Assembly: GCF_020400725.1 (NCBI RefSeq) | Contig: NZ_JAINVG010000013.1 | Coordinates: 1-64,000, forward strand | Source of the DNA: Streptomyces sp. NK15101 | Lineage (GTDB): Bacteria > Actinomycetota > Actinomycetes > Streptomycetales > Streptomycetaceae | DNA length: 64,000 nucleotides | Reading direction: 5' to 3' | Shown here: positions 1 through 7,922 of the stretch, one piece after another | Position numbering within the stretch: the stretch's first letter is position 1 | Layout of the letters: each line of letters opens with the position of its first letter | The notes under the pieces: generated by a model | Seen by the model: the letters and a program-made list of their open reading frames with translations, nothing else | Databases searched by the model: none | Told to the model about the DNA's origin: nothing | Made by a program: the position numbers and the translations under genes

Positions 1-27
1 GGGGCGGGCCTCGAAAAGGCCCGCCCC
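1..27. terminator. GC-rich hairpin at the window edge
   Basis: An 11-bp perfect inverted repeat (arms 1-11 and 17-27, loop of five bases) stands just upstream of the acyl-CoA dehydrogenase gene. It is placed like a factor-independent terminator of whatever gene lies to the left of the window. No T-run follows, which is common in Streptomyces. Confidence 0.55.
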
Positions 28-66
28 GCCCCTGCGCAGGAGAGTCAAGGAGGGAGACGACAATCG

Positions 67-1899
67 ATGGGCCACTACCGATCACACCTCAGGGACGTGG
101 AGTTCAACCTCTTCGAGGTCCTCGGCCGCGGGGAGGCGTACGGCCGCGGTGCCTTCGCGGGCACCACGTCGGAGACCGCCCGCGACGTCCTCGGGGAGGT
201 CGAGCGGCTGGCCGTCGGCGAGCTGGCGGACTCCGCCGTCGAGGCGGACCGCACCCCGCCGGCGTACGACCCCGGGAACCGCACGGTGACGCTGCCGGAG
301 TCCTTCAAGAAGGCGTACGCCCGCTGGACGGAGTCGGGCTGGCACCTGCTCGACCTGCCCGAGTCGCTCGGCGGAGCGAACGTACCGCCCTCGCTGCGCT
401 GGGCCGTCGCCGAGCTGGTCCTCGGGGCCAATCCGGCCCTGTACATGTACCAGTCGACGGCCGGCTTCGCGAAGATGCTGGACCGCCTGGGCACGGAGGA
501 GCAGCGCGGGCTCGCGCGGCTGCTGGTGGAGCGCGGGTGGGGCGCGACGATGGTCCTCACCGAGCCGGAGGCCGGCAGCGACGTGGGCGCGTGCCGGACC
601 AGGGCCGTCCAACAGGCGGACGGCAGCTGGCACATCGAGGGCGTGAAGCGGTTCATCACCTCGGGCGAGCACGATCTGGGCGAGAACATCGTGCACTTCG
701 TCCTGGCGCGCCCCGAGGGGCACGGCCCCGGCACCAAGGGGCTCTCCCTCTTCCTGGTCCCGAAGTTCCGGATCGCCGACTGGAGGACCGGTGAACTCGG
801 GGACCGAAACGGCGTGTTCGCCACCTCGCTGGAGAACAAGATGGGCCTGAAGGCCTCCGCCACCTGCGAGTTGACCTTCGGCGCGGAGACCCCGGCGGTC
901 GGCATGCTGCTCGGCGAGCGGCACGACGGCATCCGCCAGATGTTCCACATCATCGAGCAGGCCCGGATGATCATCGGCACCAAGTCGATGGCCACGCTCT
1001 CCACCGGCCACCTCAACGCCCTGGAGTACGCCAGGGTCCGCACCCAGGGCGCCGACCTGACCGCCCTCGCGGACAAGTCGGCCCCGCGGGTGCCCATCCT
1101 GCGCCACCCCGACGTACGCCGCTCGCTGCTGCTGCAGAAGGCGTACGCGGAGGGGCTGCGCGCCCTCGTCCTGCACACGGCCACCGTGCAGGACCGGATC
1201 GCCGAGGCGGAGGCGGCGGGCCTCCGCGACGACGCGGCGCACGCCCTCAACGACCTGCTCCTCCCGGTCGTCAAGGGCTTCGGCTCCGAGAAGGCCTGCG
1301 AGCACCTGGGACACGCCCTGCAGACCCTCGGTGGCGCGGGATACACCCAGGACTTCCCACTGGAGCAGTACATCCGCGACACCAGGATCGACACCCTCTA
1401 CGAGGGCACCACCGCGATCCAGGGCATGGACCTCTTCTTCCGCAAGATCGCCAGGGACCAGGGCCGGACGTTCGCCGCCCTCCTGGCCGAGGTGAGGAGA
1501 ACAGCGGCGGACACCCCGGCGAACGGCGAACTGGCCGAGGCCCACGCCCTCCTGGCCCGCGCGGCGGCCCACCTGGAGGCGATGGCGACCACCCTCGGCG
1601 GGCACCTCCTCGCGTCCCTGGAGAACCCACCCGCCATCTACCAGGTGGGCCGCAGCACCACCCGCCTCCTCATGGCGACAGGCGACGTCCTGGTGGCCTG
1701 GCTCCTGCTCCGCCAGGCGGAAGTGGCGACCCGCAACCTGGCCGACCCCCCGCGCCGCACCCCACGCGCCTTCTACCGGGGCAAGGTGGCGACGGCGATC
1801 TTCTTCGCCCGGGAGGTGCTCCCCCTGGTAGCCGCCCACCACGACATCGCCACCCACGAGGACCACACCCTCATGTCCCTGCCGGACGACGCCTGGTAA
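67..1899 (+). CDS. acyl-CoA dehydrogenase, long (about 600 aa) type
   Basis: A 610-aa FAD-dependent acyl-CoA dehydrogenase, expected to oxidise an acyl-CoA to the trans-2-enoyl-CoA in the cytoplasm. The FAD/substrate motif VLTEPEAGSD lies near residue 162. The C-terminal helical domain carries LGGAGY near 421 and YEGTTAIQ near 445, where the Glu aligns with the catalytic base of the medium-chain family. The extra 140 C-terminal residues are typical of the long FadE-like bacterial subfamily. The ATG follows a strong ribosome site, GGAGGGAG at 49-56. The gene points towards the methyltransferase gene at 48.3 kb, from which it appears to have been separated by the inserted island. The substrate cannot be told from sequence. 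Confidence 0.93.
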   Translation: MGHYRSHLRDVEFNLFEVLGRGEAYGRGAFAGTTSETARDVLGEVERLAVGELADSAVEADRTPPAYDPGNRTVTLPESFKKAYARWTESGWHLLDLPESLGGANVPPSLRWAVAELVLGANPALYMYQSTAGFAKMLDRLGTEEQRGLARLLVERGWGATMVLTEPEAGSDVGACRTRAVQQADGSWHIEGVKRFITSGEHDLGENIVHFVLARPEGHGPGTKGLSLFLVPKFRIADWRTGELGDRNGVFATSLENKMGLKASATCELTFGAETPAVGMLLGERHDGIRQMFHIIEQARMIIGTKSMATLSTGHLNALEYARVRTQGADLTALADKSAPRVPILRHPDVRRSLLLQKAYAEGLRALVLHTATVQDRIAEAEAAGLRDDAAHALNDLLLPVVKGFGSEKACEHLGHALQTLGGAGYTQDFPLEQYIRDTRIDTLYEGTTAIQGMDLFFRKIARDQGRTFAALLAEVRRTAADTPANGELAEAHALLARAAAHLEAMATTLGGHLLASLENPPAIYQVGRSTTRLLMATGDVLVAWLLLRQAEVATRNLADPPRRTPRAFYRGKVATAIFFAREVLPLVAAHHDIATHEDHTLMSLPDDAW

Positions 1900-1987
1900 C
1901 CCGAAACGACCACGACACCGGGCCGCTCTCCGGCGCGCCAGGATCGAGGAGCGCGATGACGGCCACCGCACCCATCAGGGCGATCAG

Positions 1988-2045
1988 AACCCTTGCTTCA
2001 CCGGCTCAAGGATCGCCACGCACTCCACGTGGTGCGTCGTCGGAA
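1988..2045 (-). repeat. displaced 3' end of the TrmA/RumA-type gene (copy B, putative att site)
   Basis: Read on the minus strand this segment encodes THHVECVAILEPVK followed by QGF and a stop. It matches the last 20 or so codons of the intact methyltransferase gene at 48,260, with about five mismatches over 57 bases. There is no upstream part of the gene here. It is best explained as the far attachment site left when an integrative element entered the 3' end of the methyltransferase gene. It marks the left edge of the accessory region, directly after the acyl-CoA dehydrogenase. Confidence 0.75.
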
Positions 2046-2137
2046 AAGGATCCGACAGAAACATGTGAAAGGAAACCGCAGGTCAGTGGCCCGCAGGCCG
2101 CAAAGCGGAAGGCGGGGGGCTCCATCGCGTGGGCAGG

Positions 2138-3388
2138 TCAGAGGCGGACGGTGATCAGGGCGATGTCGTCCCGGCCTCCGCTTGCGACGCCGAGGCGCGC
2201 CAGGACGGTGTCGGCGACCTGTTCGGTGCCCAGGTGGCCGCAGTCGCCGAGTGCGTCGGTCAGGCGGCGCAGGCCGACGTCGATGTCCTCGTCGCGTCGT
2301 TCGATCAGTCCATCGGTGTACAGCACGAGGGTGTCGTCGGGCTTGTAGGGCAGGCTGGCCTGCGGGCGGGGGACGTGCAGGGGGCGGGCGCCGAGGGGCG
2401 GGTCGGTGGCCTGGTCGAGGAATTCGCAGCTGCCGTCGGGGTGGGAGAGCACGGGTGGCGGGTGGCCTGCGCTGCTGTAGGTGATCAGGCGGCTGCGGGT
2501 GTCGACGACCGCTTTGAAGGCGGTGGTCCCCAGAGCGCCGTCCACGGACCGGGCGTACAGGCCGAGGACCTCCAGGGCCTGGGCGGGGCGCGGTACGGCG
2601 CGGATGGTGGCGGACAGGGCGCTGCGGAGCATGCCCATGACGGCGGCGGCCTGAAGACCGTGGCCGATGACGTCGCCGACGGCGAAGGCGAGCAGGTCGG
2701 GCGGGATGTCGACCACGTCGTACCAGTCGCCGCACACGTTGAGGGAGCCGACCGCGGGCAGGTAGCGGACCGCGACATCACGGTGATGGTCCAGGTCGGG
2801 TGCGTGGAGCATGGCTTCCTGCAAGGCGACGGCGACCTCGCGTTCACGGGTGTGGGCCTGGCGCAGTTCCTCGTTCAGGCGTTGCAGTTCCCGGGCCCGG
2901 GCGTACAGCTCGGCTTCCAGGCTCTGGGCGCTCTCCAGGCGCTCCCCCACCCGGATGCTCGTGGGGTGGGCGTCCTGGTGGGCCTTGACGTACGCGGTGA
3001 CGTCCTCGACCCGGTGGATGATGTAGGCCACCTGTCCGTCCGGGCCCGGGACGGGGGTGTTCACCGGGGACCACCAGCGTTCCTCGAACACTCCTGGCCG
3101 GCCCATGACGGGGATGTCGTACCTCTGCAGAGCCATCGAGTCCGGCTTGCCGCCGGCCAGCACCCGGTGCAGGGAGGCATCCAGGTTGCGGACCCCGTCC
3201 GCGTCCAGGTCGGCCGGGTTGTCGGGGAACGCGGCGAAGACGTGCCGGCCGACCAGGTCCTCACGGGTGCGCCCGGTGGCCGCCAGGTACGCCCGGTTCA
3301 CATCGACGATCACCAGGTCCGGGCCCAGTACCAGGTAGGGGCTCGGAGTGGCGGCGAACAGCGCCGCGTGATCAACCTCCGATACCAC
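2138..3388 (-). CDS. PAS domain plus SpoIIE-type PP2C serine phosphatase
   Basis: About 416 aa from the chosen start. An N-terminal PAS domain (roughly residues 5-125) is followed by a short coiled coil and a SpoIIE-type PP2C domain (about 190-416) with the metal-binding signatures CGDWYDV and AVGDVIGHG and the late Asp in GGRDDIA. Such proteins dephosphorylate anti-sigma-factor antagonists in partner-switching pathways, with the PAS domain sensing a signal. The open frame reaches 3541, but the GTG at 3386-3388 has a GGAGGG site about 11 bases upstream and starts just before the PAS domain, so I prefer it. No partner anti-sigma or STAS gene lies nearby. The gene sits in the 2.9 kb segment between two copies of the methyltransferase 3' end. 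Confidence 0.88.
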   Translation of the reverse strand: MVSEVDHAALFAATPSPYLVLGPDLVIVDVNRAYLAATGRTREDLVGRHVFAAFPDNPADLDADGVRNLDASLHRVLAGGKPDSMALQRYDIPVMGRPGVFEERWWSPVNTPVPGPDGQVAYIIHRVEDVTAYVKAHQDAHPTSIRVGERLESAQSLEAELYARARELQRLNEELRQAHTREREVAVALQEAMLHAPDLDHHRDVAVRYLPAVGSLNVCGDWYDVVDIPPDLLAFAVGDVIGHGLQAAAVMGMLRSALSATIRAVPRPAQALEVLGLYARSVDGALGTTAFKAVVDTRSRLITYSSAGHPPPVLSHPDGSCEFLDQATDPPLGARPLHVPRPQASLPYKPDDTLVLYTDGLIERRDEDIDVGLRRLTDALGDCGHLGTEQVADTVLARLGVASGGRDDIALITVRL

Positions 3389-3601
3389 CGGTGACCACTT
3401 CCCTCCGCCCCCAGCGGCTCCGCCTTTCAGCCTATGGCCCATCCCCCGGCTGTGCCCGCCGGGCGGAGGACCCTTGACCGAGGCGGCCGGGCCGCAGCTC
3501 CGCAGCCTCGACGAACCGACCGGCAAACCGGCCAAGCCCACGATCGATCACCTGGGACAGCCGACTGACGACGATGTCGTCCGGGATGAGATCGTTCCCG
3601 C

Positions 3602-3943
3602 ATGGCCGACACGGACGAAACAGAAACCGACGTCGAGCACGCCGTCATCGCCCGCTACCGACTGGCCGATGACGGCCTCGGCGAAGCCGGCCGACGGGAG
3701 GTCGTCCGCCAGGCCCGGTCCCGGCTGGCCGAGGCTGTCGAGCAAGCCGACGTCGGCGAGCTCGACGGAAACGAATACGGAGGCGGCGAGGTTGCCCTCT
3801 ACGCCTACGGGCCGGACGCCGACGCGCTCTTCGCCGTGATGGCACCCGTCCTGCACGACCTCCCGTTCCGCCCGGCCCACGTCATCTTGCGCTACGGCTC
3901 GGTCGATGACCCGTCGGCCGCCGAGCACCGCGTCGACCTCTGA
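3602..3943 (+). CDS. small acidic protein of unknown function
   Basis: A 113-aa acidic protein starting MADTDETETDVEHAV. Codon third positions are strongly GC, which supports real coding. No membrane segment, signal peptide or recognised motif is visible. The C-terminal half (ALYAYGPDADALFAVM, then HVILRYGSVDD) has the alternating pattern of a small alpha/beta fold, of the kind seen in Streptomyces hypothetical proteins of about 110 aa. It diverges from the SpoIIE phosphatase gene but starts 213 bases away. I do not recognise the family. Confidence 0.65.
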   Translation: MADTDETETDVEHAVIARYRLADDGLGEAGRREVVRQARSRLAEAVEQADVGELDGNEYGGGEVALYAYGPDADALFAVMAPVLHDLPFRPAHVILRYGSVDDPSAAEHRVDL

Positions 3944-4037
3944 CAGGACGAGTCGCCAGCCCCGGAGGACGGGCGCCTGAGGAACTTCGCGAACGTCCAC
4001 AATCCCGGGGCGTGCGGCAAGCGCGTCCCTCTTCCCG

Positions 4038-4690
4038 GGTCAGCCGCCGGTCAGCAGCAGCTCTGCGAAGGGCGTTCGCGCGTGGGGCACCGAACGGCCT
4101 GTGCGCGTGGTTGTGAGGAGACCAGCGGCGCGTAGGGCCGCGGCGCGAGCCGAGGCCGTGGCGTCGCTGACGCCGATGCGGCGGGCCGGTCCTTGGCCGC
4201 ACCTCCTTCGTCCAAGGAGCGCAGCAGCGCGAGCCGGGTGCGCCCGAGCACTCCCGCGAGGGGCTCCCCCGCCCGGCCGCCCCTTCCGGGACGAGCGGCA
4301 GCCTCCGGCCCGCCGGGTAGGTGAGCACCGTCGGACGGTCTGGCAGGTGCTGAACGAGCGGGTCGCGACGCCGGTGGAATGTCGGGCGCATGATCATTCC
4401 GCGTCCGTCCGAGGTGTATCTCTCGCATGCCCCCCGGCACCCGGCCCGGGCCCTTCCCGGACTCCGTCCAGTGCAGGCATCGGACAAGGGCCAGACCGGC
4501 GCGACTACCGTCTCGCGGGCCGCCCGCCGGGCCCGACCGAGCGTCCGCCAGGCGTCGGCGGTCCCGCCGTGCAGGGCGCGGATCCACGACGGGACCGGCC
4601 GTCGCGCGTACACCTGCTCGATCCCGGCCCGCACGGACTCCGGCGGGCGGCCCTGATCAGCGCGACGCGCTGCCCGGCTGCCGGCCACGA
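4038..4690 (-). pseudogene. decayed ArsR-like (DUF5937-type) winged-helix regulator
   Basis: Pieces of one regulator are spread over the three minus-strand frames, in the right order. They are PVPSWIRALHGG...AWRTLGRARRAARE, then MREIHLGRTRND, then FHRRRDPL...PTVLTYPAG, then LAGVLGRTRLALLRSLDE, and finally LRAAGLLTTTRTGR with the stop at 4038-4040. The last two blocks are the recognisable winged helix of ArsR-type regulators carrying an N-terminal DUF5937-like region. At least three frameshifts are needed to join them, so the gene is dead. The 5' boundary is approximate. It supports the view that 2.0-4.9 kb is an old, decaying insertion. Confidence 0.7.
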
Positions 4691-4846
4691 TGCCGCACCA
4701 GGCAACGCGCCCGCCGCAACCGGCGCCGCCGGAACGGACCGATTTCTTCACGTCTCTGCAGAGCCGGACCACCCGGGCCGAGCTCAGCACCCAGGTGACC
4801 TGCGTGATCACAGATCTGACGCCCCGTCAGAACGAGTGTCGTCCCA

Positions 4847-4970
4847 GCGTCGAGATATCGCCCGTAACGCCCGCACGGCACATACCGCGCACCCACGAAA
4901 CCGCAGGTCAGGCGTCCTTCTTCACCGGCTCCAGGATCGCGACGCACTCCACGTGGTGCGTCATCGGAAA
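4847..4970 (-). repeat. duplicated 3' end of the TrmA/RumA-type gene plus its downstream flank (copy A, putative att site)
   Basis: These bases align without gaps to 48,199-48,319 with about 10 mismatches in 121. The match covers the last 20 or so codons of the methyltransferase (HHVECVAILEPVKKDA, stop) and some 55 bases beyond its stop codon. A 31-base block around 4905-4934 is identical in both copies. This copy, not copy B, preserves the KKDA ending of the intact gene. It is the probable left attachment site of the 43 kb island, the right one being at the intact gene. Confidence 0.8.
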
Positions 4971-5172
4971 GACGTCAGCCGAACCCGAGACCCTCATAGT
5001 CGCAGGTCACCGCGCTTCTGTGCCCGCTCCGAGCACCCTTTCTGCGGCCCGGAGCGTCAAATGAGCGTCATGGCCATCAGGGGACACGCCTCTCCGGACC
5101 TCAACGTCTTCCACAAGCAGACCGCCCACTCTCCTTGGTCACCATGTCATCTGCCGCCGTGCCTGCCGTTCC
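4971..5172. other. non-coding stretch inside the left island boundary
   Basis: About 200 bases between the attachment-like repeat and the first island gene. I see no credible ORF, tRNA or strong hairpin. It contains one CGCAGGTCAC at 5001, a relative of the short motif that recurs in other intergenic gaps of this window. Confidence 0.4.
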
Positions 5173-6405
5173 TTACTCTCCCTGCCGTGACCCCCCTTCG
5201 CGGCCGGCACATCGAGCGCAGGACGCCGCCGCGGGAGAAGCCGGCGCTCCTACCTCCAGCTCAGGGGAACCGACGCTGGTGGGCGAGCCGCCGACAATAA
5301 GTTCCCTGGCTCGATGCAAGGCCTCGCGGAGGGGTGCACACACCAAGGCAATGCTGGCGAGCCCAGCAGCACCCAAGAGATCGGGGACGATGCCCCCTTC
5401 CGGGAAGAGGAATGCCCCGACAACGAGGCCCACAGCCACCGCCATCCTTCTCAAACCCGCGAGTAGGCGGGCCCTAAGCGGCTCAGCCGTTGCCCCCACC
5501 ACCTCCACCTCTGGCGCTTCCGCCAGGAGTACGCCCTCAATGATCACCAGGCTGTCGTGCTGGTGACGTGGGCGGCAGCTCTGACGTAGAGCGCCCGCAG
5601 CGAGCAAGGCCATGCCTCGAACCGCTCTGTCGCGGTCTGCTCCCTGAGAGAAGAGGTAGCGCTGGCTTGCACTGGAAAGTGCCGCAGTCAGGCGTTCTGC
5701 GGTGACCCTCGCCCCTTCACGGGCCTCCGGCGGCATCGTGCGGGTTGTGTGGCGTGCCTGCGCACTCAGAGAGTTACAGAGCCGACTGAGGCCCCTGCCG
5801 TATACCTCAAGTGCCGAATCCTGCGTACGGCGGGTGGCCGGGAAGAGGACCAACTCCAAGAAGCGGACTGAATCCACCGTAGCGACCCCAGCCGCGTCCG
5901 AAACAACGGCAGCCCTGTAGTCAGCCGCCATGAGCGTAAGCGAGATGGCAGTGAAGCCAGCAACGACCCCGGGCATCCAAGGCGCGACCGCGCCCCCGGA
6001 CCACGCTGCCCACCAGAACGGAACCACCGTAACCACGACGGGAACCACCTGCAGAAGAGCTGAGACGCACCGCCCGGCGACGATACGGTGCCACCGGTCA
6101 ACGAGGTCGCACCTGTCCGGCCAGGCTTCCGCCGGTACATCGAGGCGCTCCAGTTCAGCGAGCAGCGCATCGACGCGCCTTTCGGCAGCGTTGCGACGAA
6201 CACGCCTCACCCCAGGTAGGCGATACACTCCACCGCCCAGTACACGGGTGCGGCTCCGCCACAGCGTGGCGATCCACACGGCCTCGAAGAAAGTCCACCA
6301 GCCCCAGAGAAACGAGATGTTCCCGAATTCCGTGTGCGTCATGACCAGCAGGGTGACAGCTGCACTGACAGTGATGCCGCTTGACCTTCGATGGGCGCGA
6401 CTCAA
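5173..6405 (-). CDS. unknown membrane protein beside the Mokosh-like genes
   Basis: Up to 410 aa. Four hydrophobic segments can be seen: a weak pair around residues 12-48, a pair around 115-160 (VVPVVVTVVPFWWAAW), and a pair around 325-365 (VAVGLVVGAFLFPEGG, LASIALVCAPL). The long central part is soluble and probably cytoplasmic. The TTG at 6405 has no clear ribosome site, and ATG at 6340-6342 is an alternative. The gene follows the PLD gene on the same strand with a gap of 116 bases, so it could be the last gene of that defence operon or a separate cargo gene. GC content is lower than in the core genes. No family recognised. Confidence 0.65.
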   Translation of the reverse strand: MSRAHRRSSGITVSAAVTLLVMTHTEFGNISFLWGWWTFFEAVWIATLWRSRTRVLGGGVYRLPGVRRVRRNAAERRVDALLAELERLDVPAEAWPDRCDLVDRWHRIVAGRCVSALLQVVPVVVTVVPFWWAAWSGGAVAPWMPGVVAGFTAISLTLMAADYRAAVVSDAAGVATVDSVRFLELVLFPATRRTQDSALEVYGRGLSRLCNSLSAQARHTTRTMPPEAREGARVTAERLTAALSSASQRYLFSQGADRDRAVRGMALLAAGALRQSCRPRHQHDSLVIIEGVLLAEAPEVEVVGATAEPLRARLLAGLRRMAVAVGLVVGAFLFPEGGIVPDLLGAAGLASIALVCAPLREALHRARELIVGGSPTSVGSPELEVGAPASPAAASCARCAGREGGSRQGE

Positions 6406-6521
6406 CGACCACGCATTGCGCTAATCAGTCTGCCCACGGCGGTCGAGCGCGCCACAGTGCCACGACGAAGCCGCTGTTCCCCGATGCGGAACTGCGAAAC
6501 CGAAACTCTGTTTGGATACAG

Positions 6522-7922
6522 CTACCGACGCTGTTCGTCAATCAGTTCGAGGTAGCGGGTGTATTGGACATCGGTGATCTGCCGGTTGCGGACGAGGCTT
6601 CCTTCTTCCATCCGGTAGGTGCGGTCGGGATCGCCCTTGAAGGAGAGCCAGTTGAAGGACGTGGTGACCCAGACGTCGTCGTAAACGAGGACCTTTGCGT
6701 GCGTGCTCTTCAGGCGGGTGAAGGTGAACTTGTCCTGGTATCGGGCGGCGAGGTTATTGAGCTTGCGGACGGCCGCCGGGTCGGTCTTGGTGTCGTTCTC
6801 CTCGTAACCGTAGGCGATGTCGATCTTCACGCCACGGTTCAGGCGGGCCTCCAGCTTGCCAAGGAACGAGGTGGTGATGATCGCGTTCTTAATCCACGGG
6901 GAGATGAGCAACAGACGGCGACGGGCGTGGGTGAGGGCTTGCTCGAGGATCTCCGGGTGCTCGAAGACACCAATGGCACGGATCTCGTCCGCCTGAGGCT
7001 CCAATGCCGCCGGCGGTGCTGGGGTAGGGTTCTGGGCGCCAAGCTGGAAGGCAGCTTGCTCCGCACGGTGCTGGGTGACTTCCTGAAGCGGCACCCGAGC
7101 TGCTTCCAGGTCGGCTTCGAGAACGGGGCGTTCGGGCGGCGGGGCAACGGTGATGCCGAGCGCCTTGGCGCCACCGTGGCCAATCAGGACAAGCTCGTGG
7201 GCGTGACTGAGCTCGCCGTCGACGACGACGCCGAGCTGGATGTCGGCGCGTTCTTCGTCGGCGTACACGAGGATCTTGACGGGCAGCACACGACGTGACG
7301 GGGCCTGGGAGATGCTCTTGACTTGGAGTACCTCGCGGTTGGTCGTGCCATTCTCACGGAGCAGGGCGGTGATGTCGGCCGCGGTGATGTCGCCGTCCTC
7401 AACGGGCCCGGACCGGGCGGCGGGCAGCATGATCAGACCGTCATCCTCAGCCTGGCCACGTCGCATGGTGGCGTTCCGGTTGTAGGGAGCCACCTTCCAC
7501 AACATCTGGTCGTACACCACGGCCTGGTTGACGCGCACAGGCTCCACGGCAGCCGCCGTCTCGGCGGTGACGCGGCCCTTGTCCGTCAGTCGGAGCCGCA
7601 GGTTGGCGGGCTCGGTTCCTGGTGCCGGCGGAGCCCACCTGAGGTCGTCGGAACGGAACAACTCGGCGAGGGTCTGGTCGACCATGCGCTCAGGCAGGCC
7701 GAGCATTCCGGAGATGCCGCGTTGGCTGGTCACCCCCTGCTGGACCAGCCGCAGCACGAACTCGTCCAACAACGGCAGGTTCTTGCTGTCCTGGGCGAGT
7801 ACGTCGGCCGTGACCAGGGCGACGGGCAACGCGGCATCGATGACGGTGATCAGCTCGAGGCCAGGGCGGGCGTTGTGAAAGCGGACAGCCAGCAGGCTGT
7901 CCGGGCTGAAACTATGCGTCAC
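6522..7922 (-). CDS. mkoB: PLD-like nuclease, Mokosh type I component B
   Basis: About 466 aa. The C-terminal domain has one phospholipase-D superfamily half: LLLISPWIKNA near residue 340 and the HKD-type motif THAKVLV near 407, followed by WVTTSFNWLSF. PLD nucleases normally need two HxK motifs, so this one would act as a dimer. The N-terminal part resembles winged-helix bundles (RMVDQTLAELF) and is otherwise unknown. The open frame begins at 8012, but GTG at 7920-7922 overlaps the end of the kinase-helicase gene by 11 bases and gives tight translational coupling, so I use it. With its partner it forms the kinase-helicase/PLD pair known as Mokosh type I, an anti-phage system. Confidence 0.85.
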   Translation of the reverse strand: MTHSFSPDSLLAVRFHNARPGLELITVIDAALPVALVTADVLAQDSKNLPLLDEFVLRLVQQGVTSQRGISGMLGLPERMVDQTLAELFRSDDLRWAPPAPGTEPANLRLRLTDKGRVTAETAAAVEPVRVNQAVVYDQMLWKVAPYNRNATMRRGQAEDDGLIMLPAARSGPVEDGDITAADITALLRENGTTNREVLQVKSISQAPSRRVLPVKILVYADEERADIQLGVVVDGELSHAHELVLIGHGGAKALGITVAPPPERPVLEADLEAARVPLQEVTQHRAEQAAFQLGAQNPTPAPPAALEPQADEIRAIGVFEHPEILEQALTHARRRLLLISPWIKNAIITTSFLGKLEARLNRGVKIDIAYGYEENDTKTDPAAVRKLNNLAARYQDKFTFTRLKSTHAKVLVYDDVWVTTSFNWLSFKGDPDRTYRMEEGSLVRNRQITDVQYTRYLELIDEQRR

